A stretch of DNA of 64,000 bases from Mesobacillus boroniphilus (GCF_018424685.1 NZ_QTKX01000001.1:1488001-1552000), one strand, 5' to 3'. Shown: positions 17,815 through 26,598, counted from the stretch's first letter. Numbers and translations are program-made. The notes: generated from the sequence alone by a model not told the origin.

Positions 17815-18667
17815 ATATAAAAATCTCCTCTAATGTCAAAGGGAGGATATCAAAGATAACAGGCTCAGTCTGATTGATAACCTTCTCGATTTCAGCCTCT
17901 TTTCCCCTGATAATGCACACCATGACACTCCCCCTTCTTTCGCAGTGAAGGATTGACAGGTGATTTTCCAGATGCTTGGGAGTTTCACCCCTATATGCTA
18001 CCTGAACCTTATGTATATCAGATTTGAGGTCATCAAGGTCTTTTTCCAGGAGAAGTAACCCATGATGCAATATTCCAATGTGATCGCAGATATCTTCAAT
18101 TTCCCGCAAGTTATGGGATGATATCAAAATCGTCATTTCCCTGTCTGCTACATCCTGAATCAAGAGGTTCTTAACCTTTTTCCTTGCCACTGGATCCAAT
18201 CCATCCATAGGCTCATCAAGCACTAGTATTTCAGGCATTGTAGATAAGGCGAGCCAGAAGGCAGCCTGTCTTTGTATACCTTTTGAAAATGTGTGTAATT
18301 TTTTGTTCATGCTGAAGCCGAATACTTCGGCTAATTTCATAAATCTGGCTTCATTCCATGAAGGGTAAATGCTTTTATAGAACTTCGACATCTGCTTGAC
18401 GGTGTACTGTGGAAAGAAATAAGGCTGGTCTGATATGTAAAATATCTTCTCTTTTAAACCTTGATTTTCAAAGATCGCCGAACCTTCTAAAAGCACCTTC
18501 CCAGAATCCTGTTTATAAATTCCAGCAAGCAATTTAATGATAGTTGTTTTACCTGCACCATTGGACCCGATCAATCCGTATATTGATCCTTTATTTATAG
18601 TCATATTGACGTTTTTTACGGCCTCTTGTTTTTCAAATGTTTTATTTATCTCGATCATTTGAATCAT
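17768..18667 (-). CDS. ABC transporter ATP-binding protein (YtrB-like)
   Basis: A 299-residue ATPase: Walker A GSNGAGKT, a Q-loop region ISDQPYFFPQYTV, signature FSKGIQRQ, Walker B ILVLDEP followed by MDGLDP, H-loop SSHNL. The sequence around the signature and the C-terminal tail (LTLEEIFIYEMG) fit the YtrB/YhcG group. It overlaps the GntR gene by 26 nt and the permease gene by up to 47 nt: tight coupling within one operon. Confidence 0.9.
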   Translation of the reverse strand: MIQMIEINKTFEKQEAVKNVNMTINKGSIYGLIGSNGAGKTTIIKLLAGIYKQDSGKVLLEGSAIFENQGLKEKIFYISDQPYFFPQYTVKQMSKFYKSIYPSWNEARFMKLAEVFGFSMNKKLHTFSKGIQRQAAFWLALSTMPEILVLDEPMDGLDPVARKKVKNLLIQDVADREMTILISSHNLREIEDICDHIGILHHGLLLLEKDLDDLKSDIHKVQVAYRGETPKHLENHLSILHCERRGSVMVCIIRGKEAEIEKVINQTEPVIFDILPLTLEEIFIYEMGDIGYAIKNIIV

Positions 18668-19049
18668 CTTGCCCGCTTCCCCCTTTCAACACATCATTTC
18701 TTCTAATCATCTCATGCAGCTCTTCCACAGGAATGCCCAGGTACAATGCTTCCTGCAGCAGTTTTTCCAAATCCTGCTTCACTTGCAGGATTTTATCAGC
18801 ATCTTTGCCAGGGTCCATTGGATTGACAAAACTTCCCTTGCCTTTTAATGAATATATAAATCCCTGTACCTCAAGCTCCCTATATGCCTTTTGAATTGTA
18901 TTTGGGTTTATTGTCAATTGCTGTGCCATTTGCCGCACGGAAGGCAATTGTTCATCAGGTTTGAGCACTTCATTAATGATCAGCTCTTTCATCTTATCTA
19001 CTAGCTGTTCGTATATCGGTTTTCGGCTTCTCAGGTCAAGCTCAAACAT
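18642..19049 (-). CDS. GntR-family transcriptional regulator, YtrA subfamily
   Basis: A 135-residue protein with an N-terminal winged helix-turn-helix (PIYEQLVDKMKELII, LPSVRQMAQQLTINPNTIQKAYRELE, GFIYSLKGKGSFV) and a short helical C-terminal dimerisation part, the YtrA layout. YtrA-type proteins repress their own ABC transporter operon, which matches this first position. GGGGGTCAAT precedes ATG. A direct/inverted GTAC pair upstream is a candidate operator. Confidence 0.92.
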   Translation of the reverse strand: MFELDLRSRKPIYEQLVDKMKELIINEVLKPDEQLPSVRQMAQQLTINPNTIQKAYRELEVQGFIYSLKGKGSFVNPMDPGKDADKILQVKQDLEKLLQEALYLGIPVEELHEMIRRNDVLKGGSGQDDSNDRDK

Positions 19050-19063
19050 ATTGACCCCCTATC

Positions 19064-19078
19064 TGTACTAAGTGTACT
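19064..19078 (-). promoter_or_regulatory. Candidate operator of the GntR/ABC/sigma operon
   Basis: GTAC, 5 nt, GTAC (plus strand TGTACTAAGTGTACT) lies directly before the ribosome site and after an AT-rich TAATAATAAT box, where a repressor would block transcription start. Confidence 0.5.
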
Positions 19079-19211
19079 ATTATTATTAATACAGTTAAAT
19101 TATATGCCAACCTCTTCCAAAAAGATAGGGGATAAATTCTTAATAATTTCTTAAGAAAAATTAAGAAATCGATATCTATTTCTCAGCATTGGAATAATGG
19201 TTAAATTATCT

Positions 19212-19239
19212 ATTTAGTGTAATTTTACACAATAACTAA
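19212..19239. promoter_or_regulatory. Nested palindrome upstream of the GntR operon
   Basis: GTGTAA-TT-TTACAC is perfect and is framed by TTTAGT and ACTAAA. It lies in the 250-nt gap between the terminator at 19279 and the GntR gene. Function unknown; a binding site is possible. Confidence 0.3.
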
Positions 19240-19278
19240 ACGTTTTCACAAGGTTTTAAAATAAAAATAATTCGACAT

Positions 19279-19315
19279 AAAAAAGCACCCTAGTGTTGGC
19301 TAGAGTGCTTTTTTA
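19279..19315 (-). terminator. Terminator overlapping the GNAT stop codon
   Basis: Minus strand AAAAAAGCACTCTAG / CTAGGGTGCTTTTTT; the TAG stop of the GNAT gene is in the stem. Confidence 0.9.
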
Positions 19316-19782
19316 TAGTCGATAAAATCTCCCTTTTCTTCTGGTTCCTTTTGAAAAAGGCATTTATCTAAAACCTTTTGTGATGCCAGATTATTTTTGG
19401 TCGTTTTCGCGCGTAATTCTATTAGGCCAAAATCCTTAGCCTCTGACATAAGCAGTTGCAGCCCTTTTACAGCAGCCCCCTTGCCAGTGTATTGCTGTCC
19501 TACCCGATAGCCGATATTGCCATATTTCTTCACCCAATCAATATCGACAAGGTTCATTCGGCCGATTATTTTTCCATTTTCGTCTTTGATTAAATAAAAC
19601 AGAGACCTTCTATCATCCTGTTCTTCCAATAACTCTATCAAAATTTCACTAAAATCCTCATACCGGAAGTACGAATCAGGCCTGGGAGGAACAAACTGTT
19701 CAAAAAAAGCCTTGTTTTCTTTTTCAAACATAAACAATGGCTTAACATCATTCAATGACAATAATGATAAATAAAGGTTCAT
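19300..19782 (-). CDS. GNAT N-acetyltransferase
   Basis: A 160-residue acetyltransferase: GRMNLVDIDW strand, IGYRVGQQYTGKGAAVKGL (acetyl-CoA motif A, near residue 95) and NLASQKVLDK (motif B). It is related to RimJ-like enzymes that acetylate N-termini; substrate unknown. AAAGGAT precedes ATG, 5 nt after the stop of the membrane acyltransferase gene, so the two form an operon. Confidence 0.85.
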   Translation of the reverse strand: MNLYLSLLSLNDVKPLFMFEKENKAFFEQFVPPRPDSYFRYEDFSEILIELLEEQDDRRSLFYLIKDENGKIIGRMNLVDIDWVKKYGNIGYRVGQQYTGKGAAVKGLQLLMSEAKDFGLIELRAKTTKNNLASQKVLDKCLFQKEPEEKGDFIDYKKAL

Positions 19783-19787
19783 TATTT

Positions 19788-20918
19788 TTATCCTTTCATC
19801 ACAGGGTGTATGTCAGTATTGATTGCTGGTTTTACTTTCATGCCAAATAGGAAACGAAGAACTGGAATTCTTTTAATAAACAATTGATAACTCAAAATAA
19901 TTATGAAAAAGGATAAGCTGATTAATACAAGCAGCTTAATGGCAATGGGCCAGTCATATTGATAGATCAAAAAGCCTAAAAGCACTATTACAGGTTGATG
20001 CAGGATATACATGGGCATCGAAAACATTGTATTAAAATTGAGAAAATCGTTCTTTCGTTGAAAATATTTATTAGCTAGATAAAAAAACAATAAAACACTA
20101 TTAAAGCTACTCAAGACCTTAACCGTTGTAAACAAAAACGATAACCCTCCAGCCTGTTCAGGCATTCCAATTATAAACCACTTGGTGTAAATAGCCGACA
20201 TGATTACAGCAAGCACTGAAATCGTTATCCAATGTTTCGTAAGGAATTTATTAAAGCTGTCATTTGAAAAATAGAAAAAACCGATTACAAATGAGGCTAA
20301 ATAATATGGGATTCCCCAACCGCCAAGACTTACGAAGTTAAAGAAATGAGTAATCAAAATCAATACTAGCAAAATAAGTAAATAATGAACCAGATGAAAA
20401 GAGTCCTTTTTGATCTTAATTCTGCTTATTAATGGCAGGGTTAAAGCTGAAAACACCAGAAGGACTAGGAGGTACCATAAATGGAGCCCTACAAAAGCAA
20501 AATTGCCAGTCCCCCCTATTTCCAAATAAAGTCCATCAAAATATGCCGGTAAGAATGACAGAAATGTACCAGAAAATTGCTGATGTGAGACACGTTCGAT
20601 ATACACTTGCGGCGGGCTTAAAATGAATATACCAAATATAAGAGGTACTCCCAGCTGAATGAAACGTTCCTTTAGAAATTCTTTTCCTGTCCTTTTTCGA
20701 ATTGCATATTTTGTACTAATTCCAGACAGAACAAAGAAGATCGGCATTATCCATGTGCCGACAACCAGACTGAACACCAGAATGTAACTTGAATTTATCA
20801 TTTCATTCTTTATATGCCATGGAAATGGGTTGAAGAACATTGAGCAATGGTATAGGAATACCATGTACGTAGCAATAACCCTCATCCAATCCAAGTCGTT
20901 TCTCCTTACAAAAACCAT
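19788..20918 (-). CDS. Acyltransferase-3 family membrane protein
   Basis: A 376-residue protein with about ten transmembrane helices. Family hallmarks: the N-terminal DWMRVIATYMVFLYHC (the His-containing first helix) and FFVLSGISTKYA in the third. Members O-acylate surface carbohydrates or other exported molecules. Start at ATG 20918 with AAGAAGG; an in-frame ATG at 20975 has its GGAG immediately adjacent. First gene of a pair with the GNAT gene at 19300. Confidence 0.88.
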   Translation of the reverse strand: MVFVRRNDLDWMRVIATYMVFLYHCSMFFNPFPWHIKNEMINSSYILVFSLVVGTWIMPIFFVLSGISTKYAIRKRTGKEFLKERFIQLGVPLIFGIFILSPPQVYIERVSHQQFSGTFLSFLPAYFDGLYLEIGGTGNFAFVGLHLWYLLVLLVFSALTLPLISRIKIKKDSFHLVHYLLILLVLILITHFFNFVSLGGWGIPYYLASFVIGFFYFSNDSFNKFLTKHWITISVLAVIMSAIYTKWFIIGMPEQAGGLSFLFTTVKVLSSFNSVLLFFYLANKYFQRKNDFLNFNTMFSMPMYILHQPVIVLLGFLIYQYDWPIAIKLLVLISLSFFIIILSYQLFIKRIPVLRFLFGMKVKPAINTDIHPVMKG

Positions 20919-21064
20919 GTTTAACCTTCTTTCTATATCAGAACATACTTTGATTATTCTCCAGAAACTGTCCATCTCCTTTTTTTATTTCCAAAAAACA
21001 CCACCAAATCCAAAATACATTAAACAGGACCAGCTTAACCATAATAAAACGGGAGGTGAAGAAG

Positions 21065-21973
21065 TTGAAATGGTTACTGACAATTGGACTTATTCTTTCT
21101 AGCAGTACAGCAGAGAATCATGATGAAATCGATGTAGTTTGGGATGGTGAATCCGTTGTAGAGGTTCAGCGATCAGACTTTTCGATTCCATGGTTTGGTT
21201 ATCCAATCCTTAACCATACGATGCTGGAAACATTAAATAAACAGCTTTCTCTTCAGATTAAAAAAGAACCGACAAATGCCGGGTTGGATGATTATGGAAA
21301 AATCATACCTGAAGATGTAGGGTTCATTCTCGATGAAAAAAAGTTCAAGAAAAAATTCACTGCAAGTTTTTTTGAAAACCACCATGCACGAATAAAAGTC
21401 CCTACATTGCCTGTATATCCAAAGGTTGACAGCGAAATTATTGCTAGCATTCGATCAAATTTAATTGGCCATTATATAACCTATTTCAATAGCGGTAACA
21501 AGGAACGGACGCATAACATCAACTTAGCCGCAGAAGCAATTAACAACCATGTTGTTTTTCCTGGGGAAACCTTCTCCTTCAATAAAGTTGTCGGCAAACG
21601 TACCGCCTCACGCGGCTATCAGCCTGCACCTATAATTGTTAGAGGAGAATTGTCAGAGGGAATTGGCGGAGGTATTTGCCAGGTATCTTCAACACTATTT
21701 AATGCAGCTGACCGCTCTGGCATGAAGATACTCGAACGATATTCTCACAGCAAGCAGGTTCCCTACGTTCCTCCTGGCAGGGATGCAACTGTCAGTTGGT
21801 ATGGGCCTGATTTCACATTTAAAAACAAATACAACCAACCCATTCTGATCAGGGCAAAAACTTATCCTGGTAAAATGATTGTAATGATTTATTCATCCGA
21901 TGAAATCAATATAGAAAAACGCAAAATTCCCAGTACGGATAGTAGTAATATAATACCTGAAGAGGCCATATGA
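21065..21973 (+). CDS. VanW-family protein
   Basis: A 302-residue protein with an N-terminal hydrophobic signal (KWLLTIGLILSSSTA) and a C-terminal VanW domain: NINLAAEAINNHVVFPGETFSFN, GYQPAPII, GGGICQVSSTLFNA (conserved Cys), WYGPDF. VanW proteins are found in vancomycin-resistance clusters and sporeformer envelopes; activity is not established. Start at TTG 21065 because GGGAGG is 8 nt upstream. It is followed directly by an interspersed repeat. Confidence 0.9.
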   Translation: MKWLLTIGLILSSSTAENHDEIDVVWDGESVVEVQRSDFSIPWFGYPILNHTMLETLNKQLSLQIKKEPTNAGLDDYGKIIPEDVGFILDEKKFKKKFTASFFENHHARIKVPTLPVYPKVDSEIIASIRSNLIGHYITYFNSGNKERTHNINLAAEAINNHVVFPGETFSFNKVVGKRTASRGYQPAPIIVRGELSEGIGGGICQVSSTLFNAADRSGMKILERYSHSKQVPYVPPGRDATVSWYGPDFTFKNKYNQPILIRAKTYPGKMIVMIYSSDEINIEKRKIPSTDSSNIIPEEAI

Positions 21974-21978
21974 TAAGA

Positions 21979-22093
21979 AAAGCGCAAGCGCCTTGGTCAG
22001 CCCCGACAAGCGCTGGAGGGCCGACCGGTAAAGTCGTCTTTGACTTTATTGGGCGGACCGAAGCGACTCGAGGGGCTAGGCGCTGGAGCTGGA
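21979..22093 (+). repeat. Interspersed structured repeat, copy 1
   Basis: About 114 bp beginning AGCGCAAGCGCCTTGG and ending GCTAGGCGCTGGAGCTGGA. The ends can pair: AGCGCC with GGCGCT and AGCCCC with GGGGCT. The second copy at 56761-56874 differs mainly in the middle. It begins 6 nt after the VanW stop codon. I recall this sequence as common between genes in Bacillaceae genomes; I do not know a name for it. Confidence 0.9.
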
Positions 22094-22133
22094 CAATTCT
22101 CGAAGTGAAATTTATACTTTCTTCTCTCGTAAT

Positions 22134-22168
22134 AAAGGAATCCTTGCAAAGCAAGGATTCCTTTTATT
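22134..22168 (+). terminator. Terminator downstream of VanW gene and repeat
   Basis: AAAGGAATCCTTG / CAAGGATTCCTTT with CAAAG loop, followed by TATTT. Confidence 0.85.
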
Positions 22169-22263
22169 TCACAGGAAAACCTTTACATATCAGTAAAACT
22201 TTACGTACACTATTGGTAATAGATGGCTTTTACATAATTATATTTTCATAGGATGTGAGATAC

Positions 22264-24342
22264 TTGCCTAAAAAAAAGAATACAACACCAATTAGGGTTA
22301 ATATTCTGTTCTTTTCAGTCTTTATTCTCTTTTCAATGCTGGTTCTCCGCCTCGGCATTGTCCAAATTGTCCATGGTGAAGACTATAAACGGGAAATTAA
22401 TCGGAAGGAGGATGTGACAGTCAATAACCCTGTCCCACGCGGTAAGATGCTAGACAGAAACCATAAGGTAATCGTCGACAACAAACCACTAAATGCAATT
22501 ACATATACAAATGAGGGTGCTTCCCAGAAGGAAATGCTCCAGGTGGCAGCAAAACTGGCCAAAATCATTGACCAAAAAACAGATAAAGTTCGAGAAAGAG
22601 ATAAGAAAGATTTCTGGATCATTAAAAATCCAAAAGAAGCAAAGAAACTTATTACAGAAAAAGAAATGGTTCTCTTCGAGGAAAAAAAGCTTAAAAACAA
22701 AGATTTATATAAATTGCAGCTTGAAAGAATCACAGATAAACATCTTTCTGAATTATCAACGCAAGATATTGAGGAGCTGGCAATATTCAGGATCATGAAC
22801 AGTGGATATAAATTCACTCCTCAGATTATCAAGAATGACAACGTCAGTCGGGAAGAATTTGCCATTGTTAATGAGAATCTTGAGTTGCTGCCTGGTGTAA
22901 ATGCAACTACAGACTGGGACAGAGAATACAATTATGAAGAAACTTTTAAACCTGTATTAGGCAGGGTCACAACCAGTAGTGAAGGACTGCCTGCAGAACG
23001 AATCGATTATTTCATGTCCCGCGGTTACACACGCAATGACAGAGTAGGTAAAAGTTATTTGGAACTGGAATATGAGGATATTCTGCAAGGAAAAAAAGAA
23101 AAAGTCGTCAATGTGACAGATAAAGCCGGAGAGCTCATTGAAAAAGAATTAGTTTCAGAAGGCCAACGAGGTAAAGACTTAATTCTCAGCATCGATATGG
23201 ATTTGCAAATCGCCGTTGAGGAAATCATCGCGAAGGAATTATGGGCAGCAAAAAGCTCTTCAGGAACAGGTTTACTTGACAGGGCATATGTTGTCTTAAT
23301 GGATCCCAAGTCTGGCGAAGTATTGACTATGGCTGGAAAGAGAATAGTTAAGGATAAGAAAACAAAAGAAGTTTATTTAGAGGATGATGCTCTTGGAAAC
23401 ATACTCAATACGTTTAATGTTGGATCAGTTGTCAAGGGTGCGACCGTTTTGACAGGGTATAAAACTGATGCCATCTATCCAGGAAAAGAATTCGATGATC
23501 GAGGGTTACAATTCAAAGATACACCTTTGAAAAAGTCCTATAGTTATTTAGGTACGCCCAATGACATAGAAGCTTTAAAATTATCGTCAAATGTCTATAT
23601 GTTCCATACGGCGATTAAAATCGGAAATGGCGTTTACCGTTATAATGACACACTAAACCTTGACCCGTTAGTTTGGGAGAAAATTCGTAATTCATTCGCT
23701 TCATTCGGTCTGGGCATTCGCACTGGAATAGACTTACCGAACGAACAAACTGGAGCTAAAGGTGCCAACCAGCCGATAGGAAAAGTACTAGATTTGGTTA
23801 TCGGCCAGTATGATACATATTCAACAATGCAACTGGCCCAGTATATTTCAACCATTGCCAATGGAGGTTACCGTATGCAGCCTAGAATAGTTAAAGAAAT
23901 ACGAGAACCAGCCATGAATGGTGAACAACTTGGACCTGTATACATTTCCTTCCCTCCAAAGGTGCTTAATGAAATTGGTATGGAGCAGCAATGGCTGGAT
24001 CGTGTTCATACTGGCTTTAAAAAAGTGATGCAGGAATCCGGAGGTACTGCCTATCGATACTTTGGTAACGCCCCCTATTCACCTGCTGGAAAAACTGGAA
24101 CAGCGGAGGCATTCTATGATGGACCACTAAGGAAAAAAGATGAGCCATTGATGCAAACAATGAATCTAAGTCTTGTTGGTTATGCACCATCAGAAAATCC
24201 TGAAGTCGCAATGGCTGTTATGGTCCCTTGGGCTTACCAGGGCAATGTTGACCACGGAGCTAATAAAAAAATTGGCCGTGCTGTGATGGATGCCTATTTC
24301 AACCTAAAAAACGGAGTAAAGCAATCTACTGAAGAAGAATAA
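22264..24342 (+). CDS. Class B penicillin-binding protein (transpeptidase)
   Basis: A protein of about 692 residues with one N-terminal membrane anchor (residues 13-35), a dimerisation domain (VPRGKMLDRNHKVIVDN) and a C-terminal transpeptidase. Catalytic motifs are present: SVVK (SxxK, in NVGSVVKGA), SSN, and KTG in PAGKTGTAEAF. Length and order match Bacillus PbpA/PbpH, which cross-link peptidoglycan during rod elongation or spore outgrowth. I prefer TTG 22264 with AGGATGTGAG upstream; GTG 22255 is also open. A symmetrical terminator follows. Confidence 0.92.
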   Translation: MPKKKNTTPIRVNILFFSVFILFSMLVLRLGIVQIVHGEDYKREINRKEDVTVNNPVPRGKMLDRNHKVIVDNKPLNAITYTNEGASQKEMLQVAAKLAKIIDQKTDKVRERDKKDFWIIKNPKEAKKLITEKEMVLFEEKKLKNKDLYKLQLERITDKHLSELSTQDIEELAIFRIMNSGYKFTPQIIKNDNVSREEFAIVNENLELLPGVNATTDWDREYNYEETFKPVLGRVTTSSEGLPAERIDYFMSRGYTRNDRVGKSYLELEYEDILQGKKEKVVNVTDKAGELIEKELVSEGQRGKDLILSIDMDLQIAVEEIIAKELWAAKSSSGTGLLDRAYVVLMDPKSGEVLTMAGKRIVKDKKTKEVYLEDDALGNILNTFNVGSVVKGATVLTGYKTDAIYPGKEFDDRGLQFKDTPLKKSYSYLGTPNDIEALKLSSNVYMFHTAIKIGNGVYRYNDTLNLDPLVWEKIRNSFASFGLGIRTGIDLPNEQTGAKGANQPIGKVLDLVIGQYDTYSTMQLAQYISTIANGGYRMQPRIVKEIREPAMNGEQLGPVYISFPPKVLNEIGMEQQWLDRVHTGFKKVMQESGGTAYRYFGNAPYSPAGKTGTAEAFYDGPLRKKDEPLMQTMNLSLVGYAPSENPEVAMAVMVPWAYQGNVDHGANKKIGRAVMDAYFNLKNGVKQSTEEE

Positions 24343-24374
24343 GAAAAGCTGTGCCATAGGCACAGCTTTTCTTC
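24343..24374. terminator. Bidirectional terminator, PBP and lipoprotein genes
   Basis: GAAAAGCTGTGCC / GGCACAGCTTTTC with a 3-nt loop and T tracts on both strands. Confidence 0.92.
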
Positions 24375-24381
24375 ATTCATT

Positions 24382-24885
24382 TTACAATTCTTTTGCAAGA
24401 GAAGGCTTGTTCATTTCAAGACTTTCAAATGCAGCACCAATCTTTTCTTCACCCTGTGCGAACTTTTCATCGGCAGCTTCCAAGGCTGGAGCATCCTTCT
24501 TAAGCTCTTCTGCTTTTAGTTGATAAGATTCTGCGATATCTGTGAGTGCAGCTTCAAGATCCGCTGTTTGATCTTTCAATTCTGCAGGTACTTCAAGGCC
24601 TTCTACCTTTGCAGCAACTGCAGCTGCAGATTCACTTGCTGCTGCCTTATCTTCAGCTGTCGGCTCATCTGCCCCTTCATATGCATTTAGATCAGCATCA
24701 GCCTCGTTGATAGAGCTCACAAGGCTCATGTAGAATTTGTACATAACACTCTTAGGATTAGCAGCTGGCTCAGCAGCCTTTTCTGTTTCTGTCTTTTCAG
24801 GTTGTGCTTCTTCTTTTTCCGCTGCACATGCAGTCAAACCGATTGCGAATGTGATCGCTGAAAGTAAAATCCAAAACTTTTTCAT
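24382..24885 (-). CDS. Small acidic lipoprotein of unknown function
   Basis: A 167-residue protein with a lipoprotein signal peptide (KKFWILLSAITFAIG, lipobox LTAC) and a mature domain rich in Ala, Glu and Lys predicted to be helical coiled coil (EKEEAQPEKTETEKAAEP linker; then helices). I do not recognise the family. ATG 24885 follows AAGGGGAG. The gene has a strong sigma-A promoter and a palindrome after it, so it is probably regulated. Confidence 0.75.
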   Translation of the reverse strand: MKKFWILLSAITFAIGLTACAAEKEEAQPEKTETEKAAEPAANPKSVMYKFYMSLVSSINEADADLNAYEGADEPTAEDKAAASESAAAVAAKVEGLEVPAELKDQTADLEAALTDIAESYQLKAEELKKDAPALEAADEKFAQGEEKIGAAFESLEMNKPSLAKEL

Positions 24886-24921
24886 ACTTATACTCCCCTT
24901 CAATCTATATATGCCGCTAAA

Positions 24922-24980
24922 TGTGAAAACTGAATTTCACACAGCTTTTTCATTATAAAGGGATTATTTAACAAATTCAA
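24922..24980 (-). promoter_or_regulatory. Sigma-A promoter plus palindromic operator of the lipoprotein gene
   Basis: On the minus strand TTGAAT (24975-24980), 17 nt, TATAAT (24952-24957): a near-consensus promoter. TGTGAAA, 6 nt, TTTCACA (24922-24941) lies just after the expected start point and could bind a repressor. Confidence 0.7.
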
Positions 24981-25044
24981 ATTTTTAATGGTCTACTTTA
25001 TAAAAAAGTCCCCATTTGCCAAAAAGCAATAACGCATTACTTTT

Positions 25045-25515
25045 TCACCACTTTAGCATGATAATGAATTCGTTTGTGTCAGTTTTAAATTCATACGTCT
25101 TCTTAAACCCCAGGTTTTCATACAGTTTAATTGCCCTTTTATTAAAATTAGCGACAGTCAGCCTAAAAATCGAATGTGAATTTAAAGTTTCAAGTTCATT
25201 TAGTACAAATGAAAAAAATACATAACCATTCCCTTTTCCAGTTAACTCAGGATGCATTCCTACTCCTACATCAATTGCTCCTTCGGTATATGCACCTAAT
25301 TCCCTTCCTGTCGGAACCTGGGCTGAATGACCATTGCAATAAAACCCAATCAACGCCCCAGTTTCGTCCTCTACCGCTAGATAGCCTTCATGGACTAGTT
25401 CATTTATAGAAGATTCGGTAACTTCATTGTTATATAAATCATACGGTGGATCATATTTCCAGCTTAAGATTTCTGCCGCAAGCTCTCTCGTCATTTTAAT
25501 GCTAAATAATTTCAA
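25045..25515 (-). CDS. GNAT N-acetyltransferase
   Basis: A 156-residue protein with GNAT motif A (VGVGMHPELTGKGNGYVFF) and motif B (TVANFNKRAIKLYENLGF). Substrate unknown. Start at TTG 25515, 7-8 nt after GGAGG; an ATG at 25542 precedes the ribosome site. Monocistronic. Confidence 0.87.
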   Translation of the reverse strand: MKLFSIKMTRELAAEILSWKYDPPYDLYNNEVTESSINELVHEGYLAVEDETGALIGFYCNGHSAQVPTGRELGAYTEGAIDVGVGMHPELTGKGNGYVFFSFVLNELETLNSHSIFRLTVANFNKRAIKLYENLGFKKTYEFKTDTNEFIIMLKW

Positions 25516-25666
25516 GTCTCTTCCTCCAAATCTATTTATCATAAATATTGTCTTATAGTTATTTCACATAAAGAAATAATAACCTTTAATTTTTGTTGTG
25601 TGGGTAATTTTTTTTTACATATAAAAATCCTTTTTACTAATTTGTCATATTTTCGTAATAAAACAT

Positions 25667-25691
25667 GTTTAATAGTTTCCTCTGCGGGAAT
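25667..25691 (+). promoter_or_regulatory. Candidate sigma-B promoter of the 35-aa gene
   Basis: GTTTAA, 13 nt, GGGAAT; the general-stress consensus is GTTTAA, 12-15 nt, GGGTAT. One mismatch. Expected start is about 42 nt before the ATG at 25740. Confidence 0.6.
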
Positions 25692-25739
25692 ATAAGAAGT
25701 AACAAAACAAAAACAATTAATGACAGGAGCGATTACATA

Positions 25740-25847
25740 ATGATCACTACATTCGCATTACTTGGAGGAGCTTTCGCAATCGCCGCTGGATTGAATTACT
25801 TCGCAGTTAGTGAAAATGCATTTATAGATGACGAAGCAACCAACTAA
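25740..25847 (+). CDS. Small membrane protein, 35 aa
   Basis: MITTFALLGGAFAIAAG opens a single hydrophobic helix, followed by LNYFAVSENAFIDDE, a short acidic tail. AGGAG lies 9-10 nt before ATG. A sigma-B-type promoter precedes it and a strong terminator begins at the stop codon, so it forms a complete transcription unit of its own. I do not recognise the family. A longer frame from ATG 25665 would overlap the promoter. Confidence 0.75.
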   Translation: MITTFALLGGAFAIAAGLNYFAVSENAFIDDEATN

Positions 25848-25875
25848 AGAGACGCTGCTATCAGCGTCTCTTTTT
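25846..25875 (+). terminator. Terminator of the 35-aa gene
   Basis: AGAGACGCTG / CAGCGTCTCT with CTAT loop and TTTTT. Confidence 0.92.
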
Positions 25876-25990
25876 CTGTGGATTTTGAACTTTTTTTGTA
25901 TTTTTGATCCTGTGCAGGAAATACTAGAATGGAAGAGAATTAGTTAAACATAAGCGTCTAGCCTCATATCTATTAAGGAGGTATGTAATA

Positions 25991-26551
25991 ATGCAGACAC
26001 CAGATATATTATCAGGTGAACAGGTCAGGTTGTGTAAAATTAAAGAACAGGATCTGGACACATGGTGGGGCCTAATCCACAATGACGAACATCCTGAATG
26101 GAAGAAGTGGGATGCACCTTACTATCCTCTTAGGCGAGAAAGCCTTGATAAATTTAAAGAACAAATGACGAACCTCATTCATCAGGGATATGACAGGAAG
26201 TACCTCATTAAAGTAGACGATGAAATTATCGGAATGGTGACATATTATTGGGAACACGAATCTTCACAATGGCTAGAAATCGGGATTGTCATTTATCTGC
26301 CTGAATATTGGAATGGCGGGTATGGAACAGAGGCATTAAAAGTATGGATAGCTCACCTTTTTGAAACCTTCCCTATTCCTAGGATTGGCTTTACAACATG
26401 GTCCGGCAATTCCAGGATGCTTACGGTCGGTAAAAAACTAGGAATGATGGAGGAGGCTCGCATCAGGAAATGCCGACTCTATAACGGGAAATACTATGAT
26501 TCCATAAAAATGGGATTACTAAGGGAAGAATGGGAATCTCAGCAACAATAA
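25991..26551 (+). CDS. GNAT N-acetyltransferase (RimJ/RimL-like)
   Basis: A 186-residue protein: GEQVRLCKIKEQDLDTWW start, motif A IYLPEYWNGGYGTEALKVW, motif B NSRMLTVGKKLGM. It resembles the YdaF/SpeG-like branch of GNAT enzymes. AAGGAGGTATGTAATA precedes ATG. It is convergent with another GNAT gene at 26695 across a shared hairpin; the two are not close paralogues. Confidence 0.88.
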   Translation: MQTPDILSGEQVRLCKIKEQDLDTWWGLIHNDEHPEWKKWDAPYYPLRRESLDKFKEQMTNLIHQGYDRKYLIKVDDEIIGMVTYYWEHESSQWLEIGIVIYLPEYWNGGYGTEALKVWIAHLFETFPIPRIGFTTWSGNSRMLTVGKKLGMMEEARIRKCRLYNGKYYDSIKMGLLREEWESQQQ

Positions 26552-26598
26552 TGATTTGGCGCAATATTAGCAACCCTTTTAAAAAGTCCTATGCTATC

